Below are positions 26,272-35,333 of a DNA stretch of 37,197 nt, piece by piece; position 1 is the stretch's first letter; each line of letters opens with the position of its first letter. The position numbers and the translations under genes were made by a program. Below the pieces are notes generated by a model. The model saw nothing but the letters and a program-made list of their open reading frames with translations, ran no database searches and was not told the origin of the DNA. The stretch lies in NCBI GenBank assembly GCA_011390645.1, contig JAABRY010000022.1, positions 1-37,197 on the forward strand, read 5' to 3'. The stretch comes from Gemmatimonadota bacterium (GTDB taxonomy: Bacteria > Gemmatimonadota > Gemmatimonadetes > Gemmatimonadales > GWC2-71-9).

Positions 26272-27123
26272 TCAGAAGCGACGGTTGGTGAAGTAAAACG
26301 CGGTGCTGAGGTTGCTGCTGACGGTCTGTGCGGCCATCCGTGGGTTGCGCTCCGCGCGTCCAGGAAGGCCGACGTTGAGGCCGACGATTGTCGTCAAGTC
26401 GGCGGGTACCGTGGTCGTGGCCACCGTCGGGGCGGCCCGCAAGAAGAACGAGAAACGCGCTTGTGTGGCGTCAGTGTACGGGCCACCGATCTCCACTGGC
26501 GTGTTGTCCACACCGACGACCTGGCGGTAGAGCGAACGGTGCCCCGTGGTGGCCGAGGTGCCGTAGGAATACTGGATGCGACGGTACAGGACCATTGCCG
26601 TCCCGGGAATCGGTTCCACCGGTGGCGTCGCAGGCTGGGCGAGGCTGATGAGTGACGCACCCTGCAGCAAGTCAATCGGCGGGACCGCACTGGTGCAGGT
26701 GCTGGTCGCATTCGATGCGGCCAGTGTGGCTTCCTGATACCAGGTATAGACGCCCCCGGTCCCCCGGATCGCATAGCCGGCATGTCCCGGTGCGCTGAAG
26801 AGGGTGGCATCCGTGGGCAGCAACTGCACGATATAGTTCCCCCCCGACGCACCGCAGTACACGCCCAGGGCATACGGGATGCGAAGCTGCACGGCATCAG
26901 TCGTGGCGCTCTCGATCCCCCATTCCGGATCTACCATCCGCAACTCGGCGCCGAGCAGGGCCACCGGTGTTCGGGCGGCGGTCCGTGCATCACGCTCGGC
27001 GGTCAGTCGCTCGGAAAATTTTGACTGGCTGACGAGCAAGGCGACGAGCGACGCGCCAATCACGGCAGCGACCACCATCGCGATCAACAGCTCGACCAAG
27101 GTCATTCCGCGGCGATTTGTCAT
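26272..27123 (-). CDS. PilW-like prepilin (module B)
   Basis: MTNRRGMTLVELLIAMVVAAVIGASLVALLVSQ class III signal; C-terminal STAFYFTNRRF; size and order match PilW. Confidence 0.85.
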   Translation of the reverse strand: MTNRRGMTLVELLIAMVVAAVIGASLVALLVSQSKFSERLTAERDARTAARTPVALLGAELRMVDPEWGIESATTDAVQLRIPYALGVYCGASGGNYIVQLLPTDATLFSAPGHAGYAIRGTGGVYTWYQEATLAASNATSTCTSAVPPIDLLQGASLISLAQPATPPVEPIPGTAMVLYRRIQYSYGTSATTGHRSLYRQVVGVDNTPVEIGGPYTDATQARFSFFLRAAPTVATTTVPADLTTIVGLNVGLPGRAERNPRMAAQTVSSNLSTAFYFTNRRF

Positions 27124-27521
27124 GGCGAAAAGGGGTTGCCGGCACCAGCTCGCCGGGTGCGGGTGAGGACGATCGTATCAGGCGCCACGCCGCGGCCGAC
27201 GGGGGGCGCGACGATGATGCGCGTCCGAATCGAGTCAGGCGCGACGGCGATCAGCGTGGTGCGCGTGAAGCTCACCCCATCGCGCACCACCGTGGCGGTG
27301 GTCGTGCCAGCCACCAGTTCGGCCAACGGGGTGGCAGAGATGCGGGACGCCTCCGTCTGCATGACCGTATTGCGCGCGGAGGCGACCTTGGCAACACGAC
27401 CTTGCCGTGAGGTGGAAAGCATCCCTCCAGCCAGCCCTGCCGCGACCAGCGACAGAATCACCACCGAGATCAGGACCTCGATGAGCGTGAAGCCTTGGCG
27501 ACCGCGCAAGGGTGTTGTCAT
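27120..27521 (-). CDS. PilV/GspI-like prepilin (module B)
   Basis: RQGFTLIEVLISVVILSLVAAGLAGGMLS; ATGA overlaps on both sides. Confidence 0.87.
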   Translation of the reverse strand: MTTPLRGRQGFTLIEVLISVVILSLVAAGLAGGMLSTSRQGRVAKVASARNTVMQTEASRISATPLAELVAGTTTATVVRDGVSFTRTTLIAVAPDSIRTRIIVAPPVGRGVAPDTIVLTRTRRAGAGNPFSP

Positions 27522-28021
27522 GGTGCCACCACCCGGACCCGACCGGCCCGTGAGAGAGTGACGGTGCGAGTGTACCCGTCGGGGCCGTCGAGTCGGACGG
27601 CGAGCGTGTCCGACAGGATGCCGTTGGGGAAGACCACCACCGAGTCCGGCGTGAGCGTCATCGTGCTGACTTCCAGGCCACTGCCGACATTGAATGAGCG
27701 GCGCAGGCGCACGGAATCGGCAACACCACGATCGCGGAGCAGCAACGTGCGGTTCGCGCAGTCACACCGGATCACCAGCGGACGCCGCGAGCGGGCGGCC
27801 AGCGAGACCGCCTGCTCAAGATCGCCAGCCACAACGGAGGCGGCCTGACGGATCTTCGATTCACTGACTTGCCTGCCGATGCGCGGAACCGCGATCAACC
27901 CCAGGATGCCGAGCACCACAACCACGATCAGCAATTCGATCAGCGTAAAGCCACGGCGCCCCACCCGGCGTGTCGCCTGATCGGAAGCCGATGCACCCGC
28001 TGATGGCCCAAGCTTCTGCAT
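27518..28021 (-). CDS. FimT/GspH-like prepilin (module B)
   Basis: RRGFTLIELLIVVVVLGILGLIAVPRIGRQVSESKIRQAASVVAGDLEQAVSLAARSRRP. Confidence 0.88.
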   Translation of the reverse strand: MQKLGPSAGASASDQATRRVGRRGFTLIELLIVVVVLGILGLIAVPRIGRQVSESKIRQAASVVAGDLEQAVSLAARSRRPLVIRCDCANRTLLLRDRGVADSVRLRRSFNVGSGLEVSTMTLTPDSVVVFPNGILSDTLAVRLDGPDGYTRTVTLSRAGRVRVVAP

Positions 28022-28144
28022 GCCACGCCTTCACTTTCAATCATCCCCATCGATCGTCCGAAGGAGGAGTACCCCATTAGTATCGCCCGCTTTCCGCGGA
28101 ACACCAGTCCCCTGACCTGCCAGTTGGGAGTTGATTCCCGTTTG

Positions 28145-29308
28145 TCAGTAAGAGGGCCAGTTGTCGACCCAACCATTCCCCATCCGCTGCCACCCGCCGA
28201 ACTGGCTCAGCGCCGAATTCACGTAGCAGGAGTTGTACTGGATGAGCTTGGTGCCATTCGACAGGGAGCTCGGTCCGACATTGCTCCCCAGCTTGGCGTT
28301 GAGGCCAGCGAACATCGCCCCCTTCACCTCGTTGTTCCCGTTGCCGGTCACGGCGCCGCCGACCAGGACGATCCCGTGCCAGTCGAAATTGCCGTTGAAC
28401 GTCGCATCGCCGGTCACCACCAGAATGCCGTAGCCGGACAGCCCCGGCCCCAGCCTCTGCTCGCCACCATCCACGACGATCAGCGGCCAGGATGGCTCCT
28501 TCTTGCCGATGTTCATCGACGGCCACCCCGTCGGCGTCTTGTTCCCGTTGGCCTTGAGCACCAGCGCGCTCGGCGGCAGGGCGGAGCCGTCGACGATGCC
28601 CTGCCAGTCGATTTCCACCGCGTCAATGGCCTCGTCCATTTCGCCGAGATCGAACGGTTCGTTGTCAGGGGAGCCGTCGATGCCCGCGTAGGTGGTCCCA
28701 CCCCCTCCGCCGCCCTTCTTGCCGCCGCCCTTGCCGCCGCCCGACACGGAGAAGGAGTCGGTCGGTACCGAGAGCCCGGCGATGGGCGATTCCTTGCTGC
28801 ACTCGTCGATCCCGGAATAGGTGGCACTGTTGCCGTTCTGCCCCAAACTGCCGAGCACGGTCAACGCCGCCGGCAGGTCCATCGAACCACCGCCATAGCG
28901 AACGAGCTGTGCCACGGTGCGGGTCGCCATCGCGGCGGTCGGGTCGTAGCGCTGCGCGGAGGCGAGTTCCCCACGCGAGGTCATCACCAGCAACGTGTCG
29001 CTCCCTTGGGCACGGAAGCGCCGCAACGTGACAACCGCCCGCCCGCCGGGCAGGTTGAAGGTCTGCGAGTCGGGCAGAACGCTCGGAGGCGTGGTGAGCC
29101 CGTCGAGGTAGCGGTCCAACCCGCTTTGCGCCAACGCAAAGGCCTCCACCGTGGCCGCGCCATCCATTGCCGACCGCCGCTCAGCGCTGGTGCGCATCGT
29201 GGCCCCGGTGATGGCCACCAGCAGGAGCAGCGTGAGGAGCATCGTCATCAGGAGCGAGACACCCCTGCGATCGGCGTGCACGGCTGGGATCGGAGAGTCG
29301 GTCATCAC
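28145..29308 (-). CDS. PilX-like type IV minor pilin / pilus assembly protein (paralog A)
   Basis: DRRGVSLLMTMLLTLLLLVAITGATMRTSAERRSAMDGA; GYGILVVTGDATFNGNFDWHGIVLVGGAVTGNGNNEVKGAMFAGLN; C-terminus VDNWPSY. Confidence 0.87.
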   Translation of the reverse strand: MMTDSPIPAVHADRRGVSLLMTMLLTLLLLVAITGATMRTSAERRSAMDGAATVEAFALAQSGLDRYLDGLTTPPSVLPDSQTFNLPGGRAVVTLRRFRAQGSDTLLVMTSRGELASAQRYDPTAAMATRTVAQLVRYGGGSMDLPAALTVLGSLGQNGNSATYSGIDECSKESPIAGLSVPTDSFSVSGGGKGGGKKGGGGGGTTYAGIDGSPDNEPFDLGEMDEAIDAVEIDWQGIVDGSALPPSALVLKANGNKTPTGWPSMNIGKKEPSWPLIVVDGGEQRLGPGLSGYGILVVTGDATFNGNFDWHGIVLVGGAVTGNGNNEVKGAMFAGLNAKLGSNVGPSSLSNGTKLIQYNSCYVNSALSQFGGWQRMGNGWVDNWPSY

Positions 29309-30177
29309 GAGGTCCGGTTGACGAAGAAGATCGAAGTCCGCAGCGGCGCTTCCGCTGGGGCATTGCGTAGCCGGGGCGCGCGGTCGCTTTCACCCGGGAG
29401 AATCAGTTCGAGTCCGGTCAGGTCGTCGAGCGAGGCCGGGGCCGATGCCGTGGAGGCGAGGGCATCGTTCACGTAAAACGCGAATGCAGCGGTGGCATCG
29501 AACGGGGCTGCCAGTTCTTCCGCTCCGCCGCCTGCACTGAGGTGATGGCGCCACAGCCCTGTGCGACCCGTCAGCCCGGCCTGCCCGGAGGCGCCGAAGT
29601 AGTAGCGGACGCGGCGGAAGAGGGTGACAGCATCGCCCACATCAAATGGGGAGCCGACGCCGGCGCCAGAGAGGCTGATGGTGATTGCGCGGGTTCTCGC
29701 ATTCGGAGCTGCAGCGGTTCCGACGATCTGGACCACGCCCGCGCTGGTGCATGCCGCCGGCCAACTCCCCTCGGCAACGGTCCCACCCGTGAATACGCTG
29801 GTCGCGCTGCCGCTTCGTACCGCGAAGCCGGAGTACCCAGGTGCGGTAAACGCCACTGAATCGACCGGCAGGAGTGCAATCACCTGTGTGGTCGAGGTCG
29901 AGGAACAGATCACACCCATCGCATAGGGAATTCTGACGGTGACCGAGCTGGCGGAGGCCACTTCCACGCCCCACGCAGGGTCCACCATCCGCAGGTCGCT
30001 TGTCAGTGCGTTGATCGCGGCGCGACTGACGCGTCGCGCGCCCCGCTGCGATTCAGTGAGCTCATCGAAGCGGTTCGCCGAAAGCATCAGCGAGATCATC
30101 CCCGCCCCGATGATGGCGGCGACAACCATTGAGATCAGCAGTTCGACCAGCGTGAGGCCCCGACGATCGTGTGTCAT
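29305..30177 (-). CDS. PilW-like prepilin (module A)
   Basis: MTHDRRGLTLVELLISMVVAAIIGAGMISLMLSANRFDEL; ATGA overlaps with neighbours. Confidence 0.85.
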   Translation of the reverse strand: MTHDRRGLTLVELLISMVVAAIIGAGMISLMLSANRFDELTESQRGARRVSRAAINALTSDLRMVDPAWGVEVASASSVTVRIPYAMGVICSSTSTTQVIALLPVDSVAFTAPGYSGFAVRSGSATSVFTGGTVAEGSWPAACTSAGVVQIVGTAAAPNARTRAITISLSGAGVGSPFDVGDAVTLFRRVRYYFGASGQAGLTGRTGLWRHHLSAGGGAEELAAPFDATAAFAFYVNDALASTASAPASLDDLTGLELILPGESDRAPRLRNAPAEAPLRTSIFFVNRTS

Positions 30178-30584
30178 GGATTGAACGGGTTCGGGCCAGA
30201 GGAGGCCCCTGTGGTTCGATCAATCGTCCGACTCACTGCCGCGAGGGCGCGCGGGCCGGTCGGGGTCACGGTGATGGTGACCGATTGCAGCGTCCCTGTG
30301 GTGGCAGCCGTAATCGCGACCTGGTAGGGGAAAGGCTGCGCTGCGACGGTGCGCGTGGTCGTGCCGTCGGCGATTGCACCGGCCGGGAGGGCCGTGACCC
30401 TTGAGACTTCAGTGTTCAGTGCGGCGGTGCGATACGCGATCGCGCCGGAGGAGCGAGCGGCTTGCGCGCCCGTCACCAGCGATCCAGCGAGCCCCACCCC
30501 GATGGTGCCGAGGATCACCACGGCCACCAGCACCTCGATGAGCGTGAAGCCGCGGCGGTCGCGGCGAGGGATGGTCTGGGTCAT
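30174..30584 (-). CDS. PilV/GspI-like prepilin (module A)
   Basis: RRDRRGFTLIEVLVAVVILGTIGVGLAGSLVTGAQ; C-terminus NPFNP matches module B NPFSP. Confidence 0.87.
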   Translation of the reverse strand: MTQTIPRRDRRGFTLIEVLVAVVILGTIGVGLAGSLVTGAQAARSSGAIAYRTAALNTEVSRVTALPAGAIADGTTTRTVAAQPFPYQVAITAATTGTLQSVTITVTPTGPRALAAVSRTIDRTTGASSGPNPFNP

Positions 30585-31048
30585 TGCGCTGCCCTCACGA
30601 GGCCTGCCGTCGACACGGTCACAATACGGGTGTGGCCCGCCCCCGTGAGGGTCACGGTGAGCGGGGCGGAAAGCGTTCCAGTCGGGAAGATCTGCACGGT
30701 CGTGGGCGCGAAGGTCATCGTGGTCACCCCGGCATCGGCTCCGATCGAGAGCACCCGCCGCAATCGTACGCTGTCGTTCGGCGATGTGGCGCGGTCGCGT
30801 ACCGTGTAGCTTCCAGCGCCATCGGTAGTCAGCACCATCGGGCGTCGGCGTCGAGCCGCCAGGGACACGGCCTGTTCCAGATCACCGGCCAGGACGCCTG
30901 CGGCCTGATTGACCTTGCTCCGCGCCACGGTCCGACCGACCTTTGGAGCCGCGAGGGCAGTCAGAATGCCCAGACAGACGACCACCAACAGCAACTCCAT
31001 GAGCGTGAAGCCGCCGCGGCGCGTGGTGGGGACAGGGACTCGGGTCAT
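30581..31048 (-). CDS. FimT/GspH-like prepilin (module A)
   Basis: TRRGGFTLMELLLVVVCLGILTALAAPKVGRTVARSKVNQAAGVLAGDLEQAVSLAARRRRP. Confidence 0.87.
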   Translation of the reverse strand: MTRVPVPTTRRGGFTLMELLLVVVCLGILTALAAPKVGRTVARSKVNQAAGVLAGDLEQAVSLAARRRRPMVLTTDGAGSYTVRDRATSPNDSVRLRRVLSIGADAGVTTMTFAPTTVQIFPTGTLSAPLTVTLTGAGHTRIVTVSTAGLVRAAQ

Positions 31049-31101
31049 GGGCCTCTGTAGTGCCAGTTCCGTGCCGCACCCGTCCGATCCGGAGAACCGT
31101 C

Positions 31102-31347
31102 GTGAGACCCCGTGACCGCATTCTCGGCAACCTCGAGCAGATCTACCGCGACTCCTATCGTGAGGCGCAGGAGCACGGCAACCCGGCGAGGATGGCCGAT
31201 CTCGACAACGCGTACATGCGGGACCAGTTGATGCTGGAGATCCTGTTGGATATTCGGGATTTGTTCGCAGTATCGCCTGCTGCTCCTGCCCCCGGCAAGA
31301 GTGCCCTCGAAAAGCTCGAGGCTATTCGCAAATTCACCGGCCGCTGA
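31102..31347 (+). CDS. Hypothetical small protein
   Basis: GTG start preceded by GGAGAACC; MRPRDRILGNLEQIYRDSYREAQEHGNPARMADLDNAYMRDQLMLEILLDIRDLF; ends just before the next gene. Confidence 0.65.
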   Translation: MRPRDRILGNLEQIYRDSYREAQEHGNPARMADLDNAYMRDQLMLEILLDIRDLFAVSPAAPAPGKSALEKLEAIRKFTGR

Positions 31348-31365
31348 CTGGCCAGGGAGCTTCCC

Positions 31366-33024
31366 GTGCGCCGTGCCCTCGCAGTCCTGCTCACCGGCAT
31401 CCTCGCGTGCGGTGGTGGGTCGAACGTTCCCGCGGCCGATCTCGTCCTCTTTGGCCCGGTGTGGACCGGGAACCCTGACCAGCCCGTCGCGGGTGGGGTC
31501 GCCATCAGCGGCGACTCCATTCTCGCCGTCGGGGACAGCGCCGTGGTGGCGGCCTTCGTCGGCACGGAGACGCGGACAGAATACGTCGCGGGCCTGATCA
31601 CCCCAGGGCTTGCAGATGATCACGTCCACTTCTCTGATGGTGGGATGGCGTTGGGGCAAGTCGACCTCCGCGACGCTGCCACGCCCGAAGAGTTCACTCA
31701 ACGGATTGCAGCATTCGCCAAGTCCATCCCTGCGGGACAGTGGATTCTGGGCGGCATCTGGGACCACGAGAACTTCCCGGGTGCCGAACTGCCCCGACGC
31801 GAATGGATCGACTCCATCACTCCCGACCACCCCGTCTTCATTCAGCGCCTGGATGGCCATATGGGGCTGGCCAACACCAAGGCGCTTGAGCTCGCCGGGG
31901 TCACGCGTGCGACCGCAGAGGTACCCGGTGGCACGATTGTCCGCGATCCCGATGGCGAGCCGACCGGGATCCTCAAGGATGAGGCGATGGGGCCACTCTG
32001 GACCGTGATCCCCTCGCCTTCAGCCGAGATTGCCGATTCCGCCGTGGTGCGCGCCATGCGCCATGCCAACTCGCTCGGCATCACCGCGGTGGCTGCGGTC
32101 TCTGCTCCGTGGTACGAGATCGCTGCCACCCGTCGTATCCGGGAGGCCGGTCAGCAGTCACTCCGCGTGAGTTTCTACCCAGCGCTGGCGGGGTGGCAGG
32201 GGGTGGCCGACACCATTGCGGCCCGTGGACTCGGTGACGACTGGATTCGCGTGGGAGGGGTGAAGGGCTTCGTGGACGGGTCGCTCGGTAGCACGACGGC
32301 CCTCTTCTTCGAGCCCTATCTCGACGAGCCGCGTTCCCGCGGCCTGATGGTCACCCCTGAGGATTCCCTCCGCACATGGATTGGCGCCGCCGATTCCGCG
32401 GGGCTGCAGGTCGTGGTGCATGCGATTGGTGAGCGGGCCAACGCGCTGTTGCTCGACATCTTCGATTCCGTCATGACGGCACACGGGCCGCGCGATCGCC
32501 GCTTCCGCATCGAGCACGCGCAGCACCTGCGCCCCGAGGAGATCGCGCGCCTCGCACCGCTCGGTGTGCTGGCGTCGATGCAACCATTCCACGCCGCCGA
32601 TGACGGGCGTTGGGCGCACAAGCGGATCCGCCCCACCCAACTCGAGGGGACGTATGCGTTCCGCTCGGTGCTGGACGCGGGTGCGACGCTCCTTTTTGGC
32701 TCCGACTGGACCGTTGCGCCGCTCTCGCCATTTGATGGACTCTGGGCCGCCGTCGCCCGGGAGACCGTGGATGGCGCGAATCCGGATGGATGGATCCCTG
32801 CCCAGCGCATCACCCTTGAGGAAGCGCTCACGGCCTACACCCGGGCCAACGCCTACGGCACCTTCGCCGAGAATGGCTGGGGCACCATTCGCCCGGGGAT
32901 GCTGGCCGATATCGCGGTGCTGGATCGGGACCTCCGCACCGTGCCGACAGCCGAGCTTCGCGAGGCGCAGGCGATCATGACGATCGTTGGCGGGAACGTG
33001 GTCTATCGGCGTTCAGCGAACTGA
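31366..33024 (+). CDS. Amidohydrolase family protein (YtcJ-like), predicted lipoprotein
   Basis: Lipobox LTGILACGGG; GLITPGLADDHVHFSDGG; HAIGERANALLLDIFD; RIEHAQHL; FGSDWTVAPLSPF; GTIRPGMLADIAVLDRD. Confidence 0.92.
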   Translation: MRRALAVLLTGILACGGGSNVPAADLVLFGPVWTGNPDQPVAGGVAISGDSILAVGDSAVVAAFVGTETRTEYVAGLITPGLADDHVHFSDGGMALGQVDLRDAATPEEFTQRIAAFAKSIPAGQWILGGIWDHENFPGAELPRREWIDSITPDHPVFIQRLDGHMGLANTKALELAGVTRATAEVPGGTIVRDPDGEPTGILKDEAMGPLWTVIPSPSAEIADSAVVRAMRHANSLGITAVAAVSAPWYEIAATRRIREAGQQSLRVSFYPALAGWQGVADTIAARGLGDDWIRVGGVKGFVDGSLGSTTALFFEPYLDEPRSRGLMVTPEDSLRTWIGAADSAGLQVVVHAIGERANALLLDIFDSVMTAHGPRDRRFRIEHAQHLRPEEIARLAPLGVLASMQPFHAADDGRWAHKRIRPTQLEGTYAFRSVLDAGATLLFGSDWTVAPLSPFDGLWAAVARETVDGANPDGWIPAQRITLEEALTAYTRANAYGTFAENGWGTIRPGMLADIAVLDRDLRTVPTAELREAQAIMTIVGGNVVYRRSAN

Positions 33025-33110
33025 GCGCGGCAAGCAGCGATCGAATGGCGGGACATCACCGCACCCGGTGCTGACTTCCGGGAGGGGTCCGGTGCGACCA
33101 TCTTTGCCGG

Positions 33111-35228
33111 ATGGCTACTCGCACCGCACCCCGCCCCAAGGCGTCGGCCCGCTATGACAAGGCCGACCTCCTCGAATCCTATCGCCTGATGCTGCTGTCG
33201 CGGCGCCTCGACGACAAGGAAATCCAGCTCAAGCGACAGAACCGGATCTACTTCCAGATCAGTGGCGCCGGTCACGAGGCGGTGCTCGTCGCCGCCTCGC
33301 GCGTCTTCCGTGCCGGCCACGACTGGTTCTACCTCTACTATCGTGACCGCGCCCTCTGCCTCGGGCTCGGGATGACCGCGACGGAGCAGCTCCTCTCCGC
33401 CGTGGCCGCCGCCGATGATCCGAATTCCGGCGGACGCCAGATGCCGTCGCACTGGGGTCACAAGGATCTCAACATCGTCTCCACCTCCTCGCCGACCGGG
33501 ACGCAGTTCTTGCAGGCCGTGGGCGCCGCAGAGACCTGGCTGCGCGCCTCGTCCGATGAGCGCCTGGCCGAGCTGACCAAGGGGGACGAGGTCGTGCTGG
33601 TCACCACCGGCGATGGCACGACCAGTGAGGGCGAATTCTGGGAGGCACTGAACAGCGCCTGCAATCTCAAGCTGCCAGTCGTCTTTCTCGTGGAAGACAA
33701 CGGCTACGCGATCTCGGTGCCGGTCGAGGTGAATACGGCCGGTGGCTCGATCAGCAAGCTGGTTGCCTCGTTCCCGGGGCTGTTCATTCAGGAAGTGGAC
33801 GGCTGCGACCTGCTCGCCTCCGCCGATGCGATGCAGAAGGCGCATGACTACGCTCGGCAGCGCAAGGGCCCGGCCCTCGTCCACGCCCACGTGATCCGGC
33901 CGTACTCGCACTCGTTGTCGGACGACGAAGTGCACTATCGGCCCACTGCGGAGCGCGAAGCCGATGCCGCTCGCGATCCGATCGTCACCTTCCCGCGGTG
34001 GTTGACGGAACAGGGCATCGCGACCGATGCCGAACTCGACCTGATCCAGAATGGCGTGGAGGAAGAGGTCAATATCGCCACCGAGATCGCGCTCGCCTCC
34101 CCGCAGCCGGCGACGGACACGATCTACGACTACGTGTATTCGCCGGATGTCGATCCAACCGGCGAGTCGTTCGACACCGAAGACGATCCGCAGTTCAGCG
34201 GTGACCCGACCACCATGGTCGACCTGCTCAACATGTGCCTCAGGGACGAGATGACGCGCGACCCGCGGATCGTGATGTTCGGCGAGGATGTGGCCGACGT
34301 TTCCCGTGAAGCGCATCTCGCGGATGTGAAGGGGAAGGGTGGCGTCTTCAAGGTCACCTGGGGCTTGCAGAAGCAGTTCGGCAGCAACCGCGTCTACAAC
34401 TCACCGCTCGCCGAGGCGAACATCGTCGGGCGTGCGATCGGTTTGGCCACGCGCGGGATGAAGCCGGTCGTCGAGATCCAGTTCTTCGATTACATCTGGC
34501 CGGCCTACATGCAGTTGCGCGATGAACTCGCCTTGATGCGGTGGCGCAGCAACAACGCCTTCAGTTCCCCGCTGGTGGTACGTACCACCTACGGCGGCTA
34601 CCTCAAGGGCGGCGCGGTGTATCACTCGCAGACCGGTGCGGCGATCTTCACCGGTGTCCCGGGCTTGCGCGTGATCTGCCCCAGCACCGCGCTCGACGCC
34701 AACGGGCTGCTGCGCACCGCAATCCGCTGCGAGGATCCCGTGCTCTTCCTCGAGCACAAGCACCTCTATCGTCAGGCGTACAACAAGGGTGCCTATCCGG
34801 GCCCCAACTTCATGATCCCCTTCGGCAAGGGGAAAGTTGTGCGCGAGGGAAGCGATGCGACGCTGATCACCTACGGTGCGGTGGTGCAGCGCGCGGTCGT
34901 GGCGGCGAAAGAACTGGAGGAGGCGACGGGACAACGCGTGGAGGTCATTGACCTCCGTTCGCTCAATCCGGTCGACTGGGAGTTGATCGGCGACTCGATC
35001 CGCAAGACCAATCGCGTGATCGTCGCCTACGAAGATTCGCTCTCGTGGGGCTACGGCTCGGAGATCGCCGCGCGCATCGCGGATGACCACTTCGCCTGGC
35101 TCGATGCGCCGGTGAAGCGCGTTGCCGCGACCGATACCTTCGTGGCCTACGCGCCGGAGCTGGAAGATGTGATTCTGCCGCAGGTGGCCAGTCTGCGACT
35201 GGCCATGGAAGAGATCCTGCGGTTCTGA
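33111..35228 (+). CDS. Fused alpha/beta E1 of a 2-oxoacid (branched-chain type) dehydrogenase, thiamine diphosphate dependent
   Basis: Alpha half: [70 protein letters not shown]; beta half: [70 protein letters not shown]. Confidence 0.94.
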   Translation: MATRTAPRPKASARYDKADLLESYRLMLLSRRLDDKEIQLKRQNRIYFQISGAGHEAVLVAASRVFRAGHDWFYLYYRDRALCLGLGMTATEQLLSAVAAADDPNSGGRQMPSHWGHKDLNIVSTSSPTGTQFLQAVGAAETWLRASSDERLAELTKGDEVVLVTTGDGTTSEGEFWEALNSACNLKLPVVFLVEDNGYAISVPVEVNTAGGSISKLVASFPGLFIQEVDGCDLLASADAMQKAHDYARQRKGPALVHAHVIRPYSHSLSDDEVHYRPTAEREADAARDPIVTFPRWLTEQGIATDAELDLIQNGVEEEVNIATEIALASPQPATDTIYDYVYSPDVDPTGESFDTEDDPQFSGDPTTMVDLLNMCLRDEMTRDPRIVMFGEDVADVSREAHLADVKGKGGVFKVTWGLQKQFGSNRVYNSPLAEANIVGRAIGLATRGMKPVVEIQFFDYIWPAYMQLRDELALMRWRSNNAFSSPLVVRTTYGGYLKGGAVYHSQTGAAIFTGVPGLRVICPSTALDANGLLRTAIRCEDPVLFLEHKHLYRQAYNKGAYPGPNFMIPFGKGKVVREGSDATLITYGAVVQRAVVAAKELEEATGQRVEVIDLRSLNPVDWELIGDSIRKTNRVIVAYEDSLSWGYGSEIAARIADDHFAWLDAPVKRVAATDTFVAYAPELEDVILPQVASLRLAMEEILRF

Positions 35229-35230
35229 GG

Positions 35231-35333
35231 GTCGTAGGTCGTAGGTCGTAGGTCGCACGAACTGAGAAGGGCCGGTTCCCCAGCACGGAACCGGCCCTTC
35301 ATGGCCTACGACCTATGACCTATGACCTACGAC
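35231..35333. repeat. Heptamer-armed hairpin element, copy 2
   Basis: Left arm GTCGTAGGTCGTAGGTCGTAGGTCG 35231-35255; right arm CCTACGACCTATGACCTATGACCTACGAC 35305-35333; inner hairpin 35266-35300. Confidence 0.9.
35266..35300. terminator. Perfect 14-bp hairpin between convergent genes (possible bidirectional terminator; no T-tract)
   Basis: GAAGGGCCGGTTCC-ccagcac-GGAACCGGCCCTTC. Confidence 0.65.

Noticed and set aside
28022-28144. Possible c-di-GMP riboswitch upstream of the module B FimT gene
   Set aside because: Looked for GEMM-like conserved motifs on the minus strand and found none convincing.
33003-34316. 437-aa minus-strand ORF antisense to the E1 dehydrogenase
   Set aside because: Shadow ORF; sense-strand thiamine-enzyme motifs are decisive.
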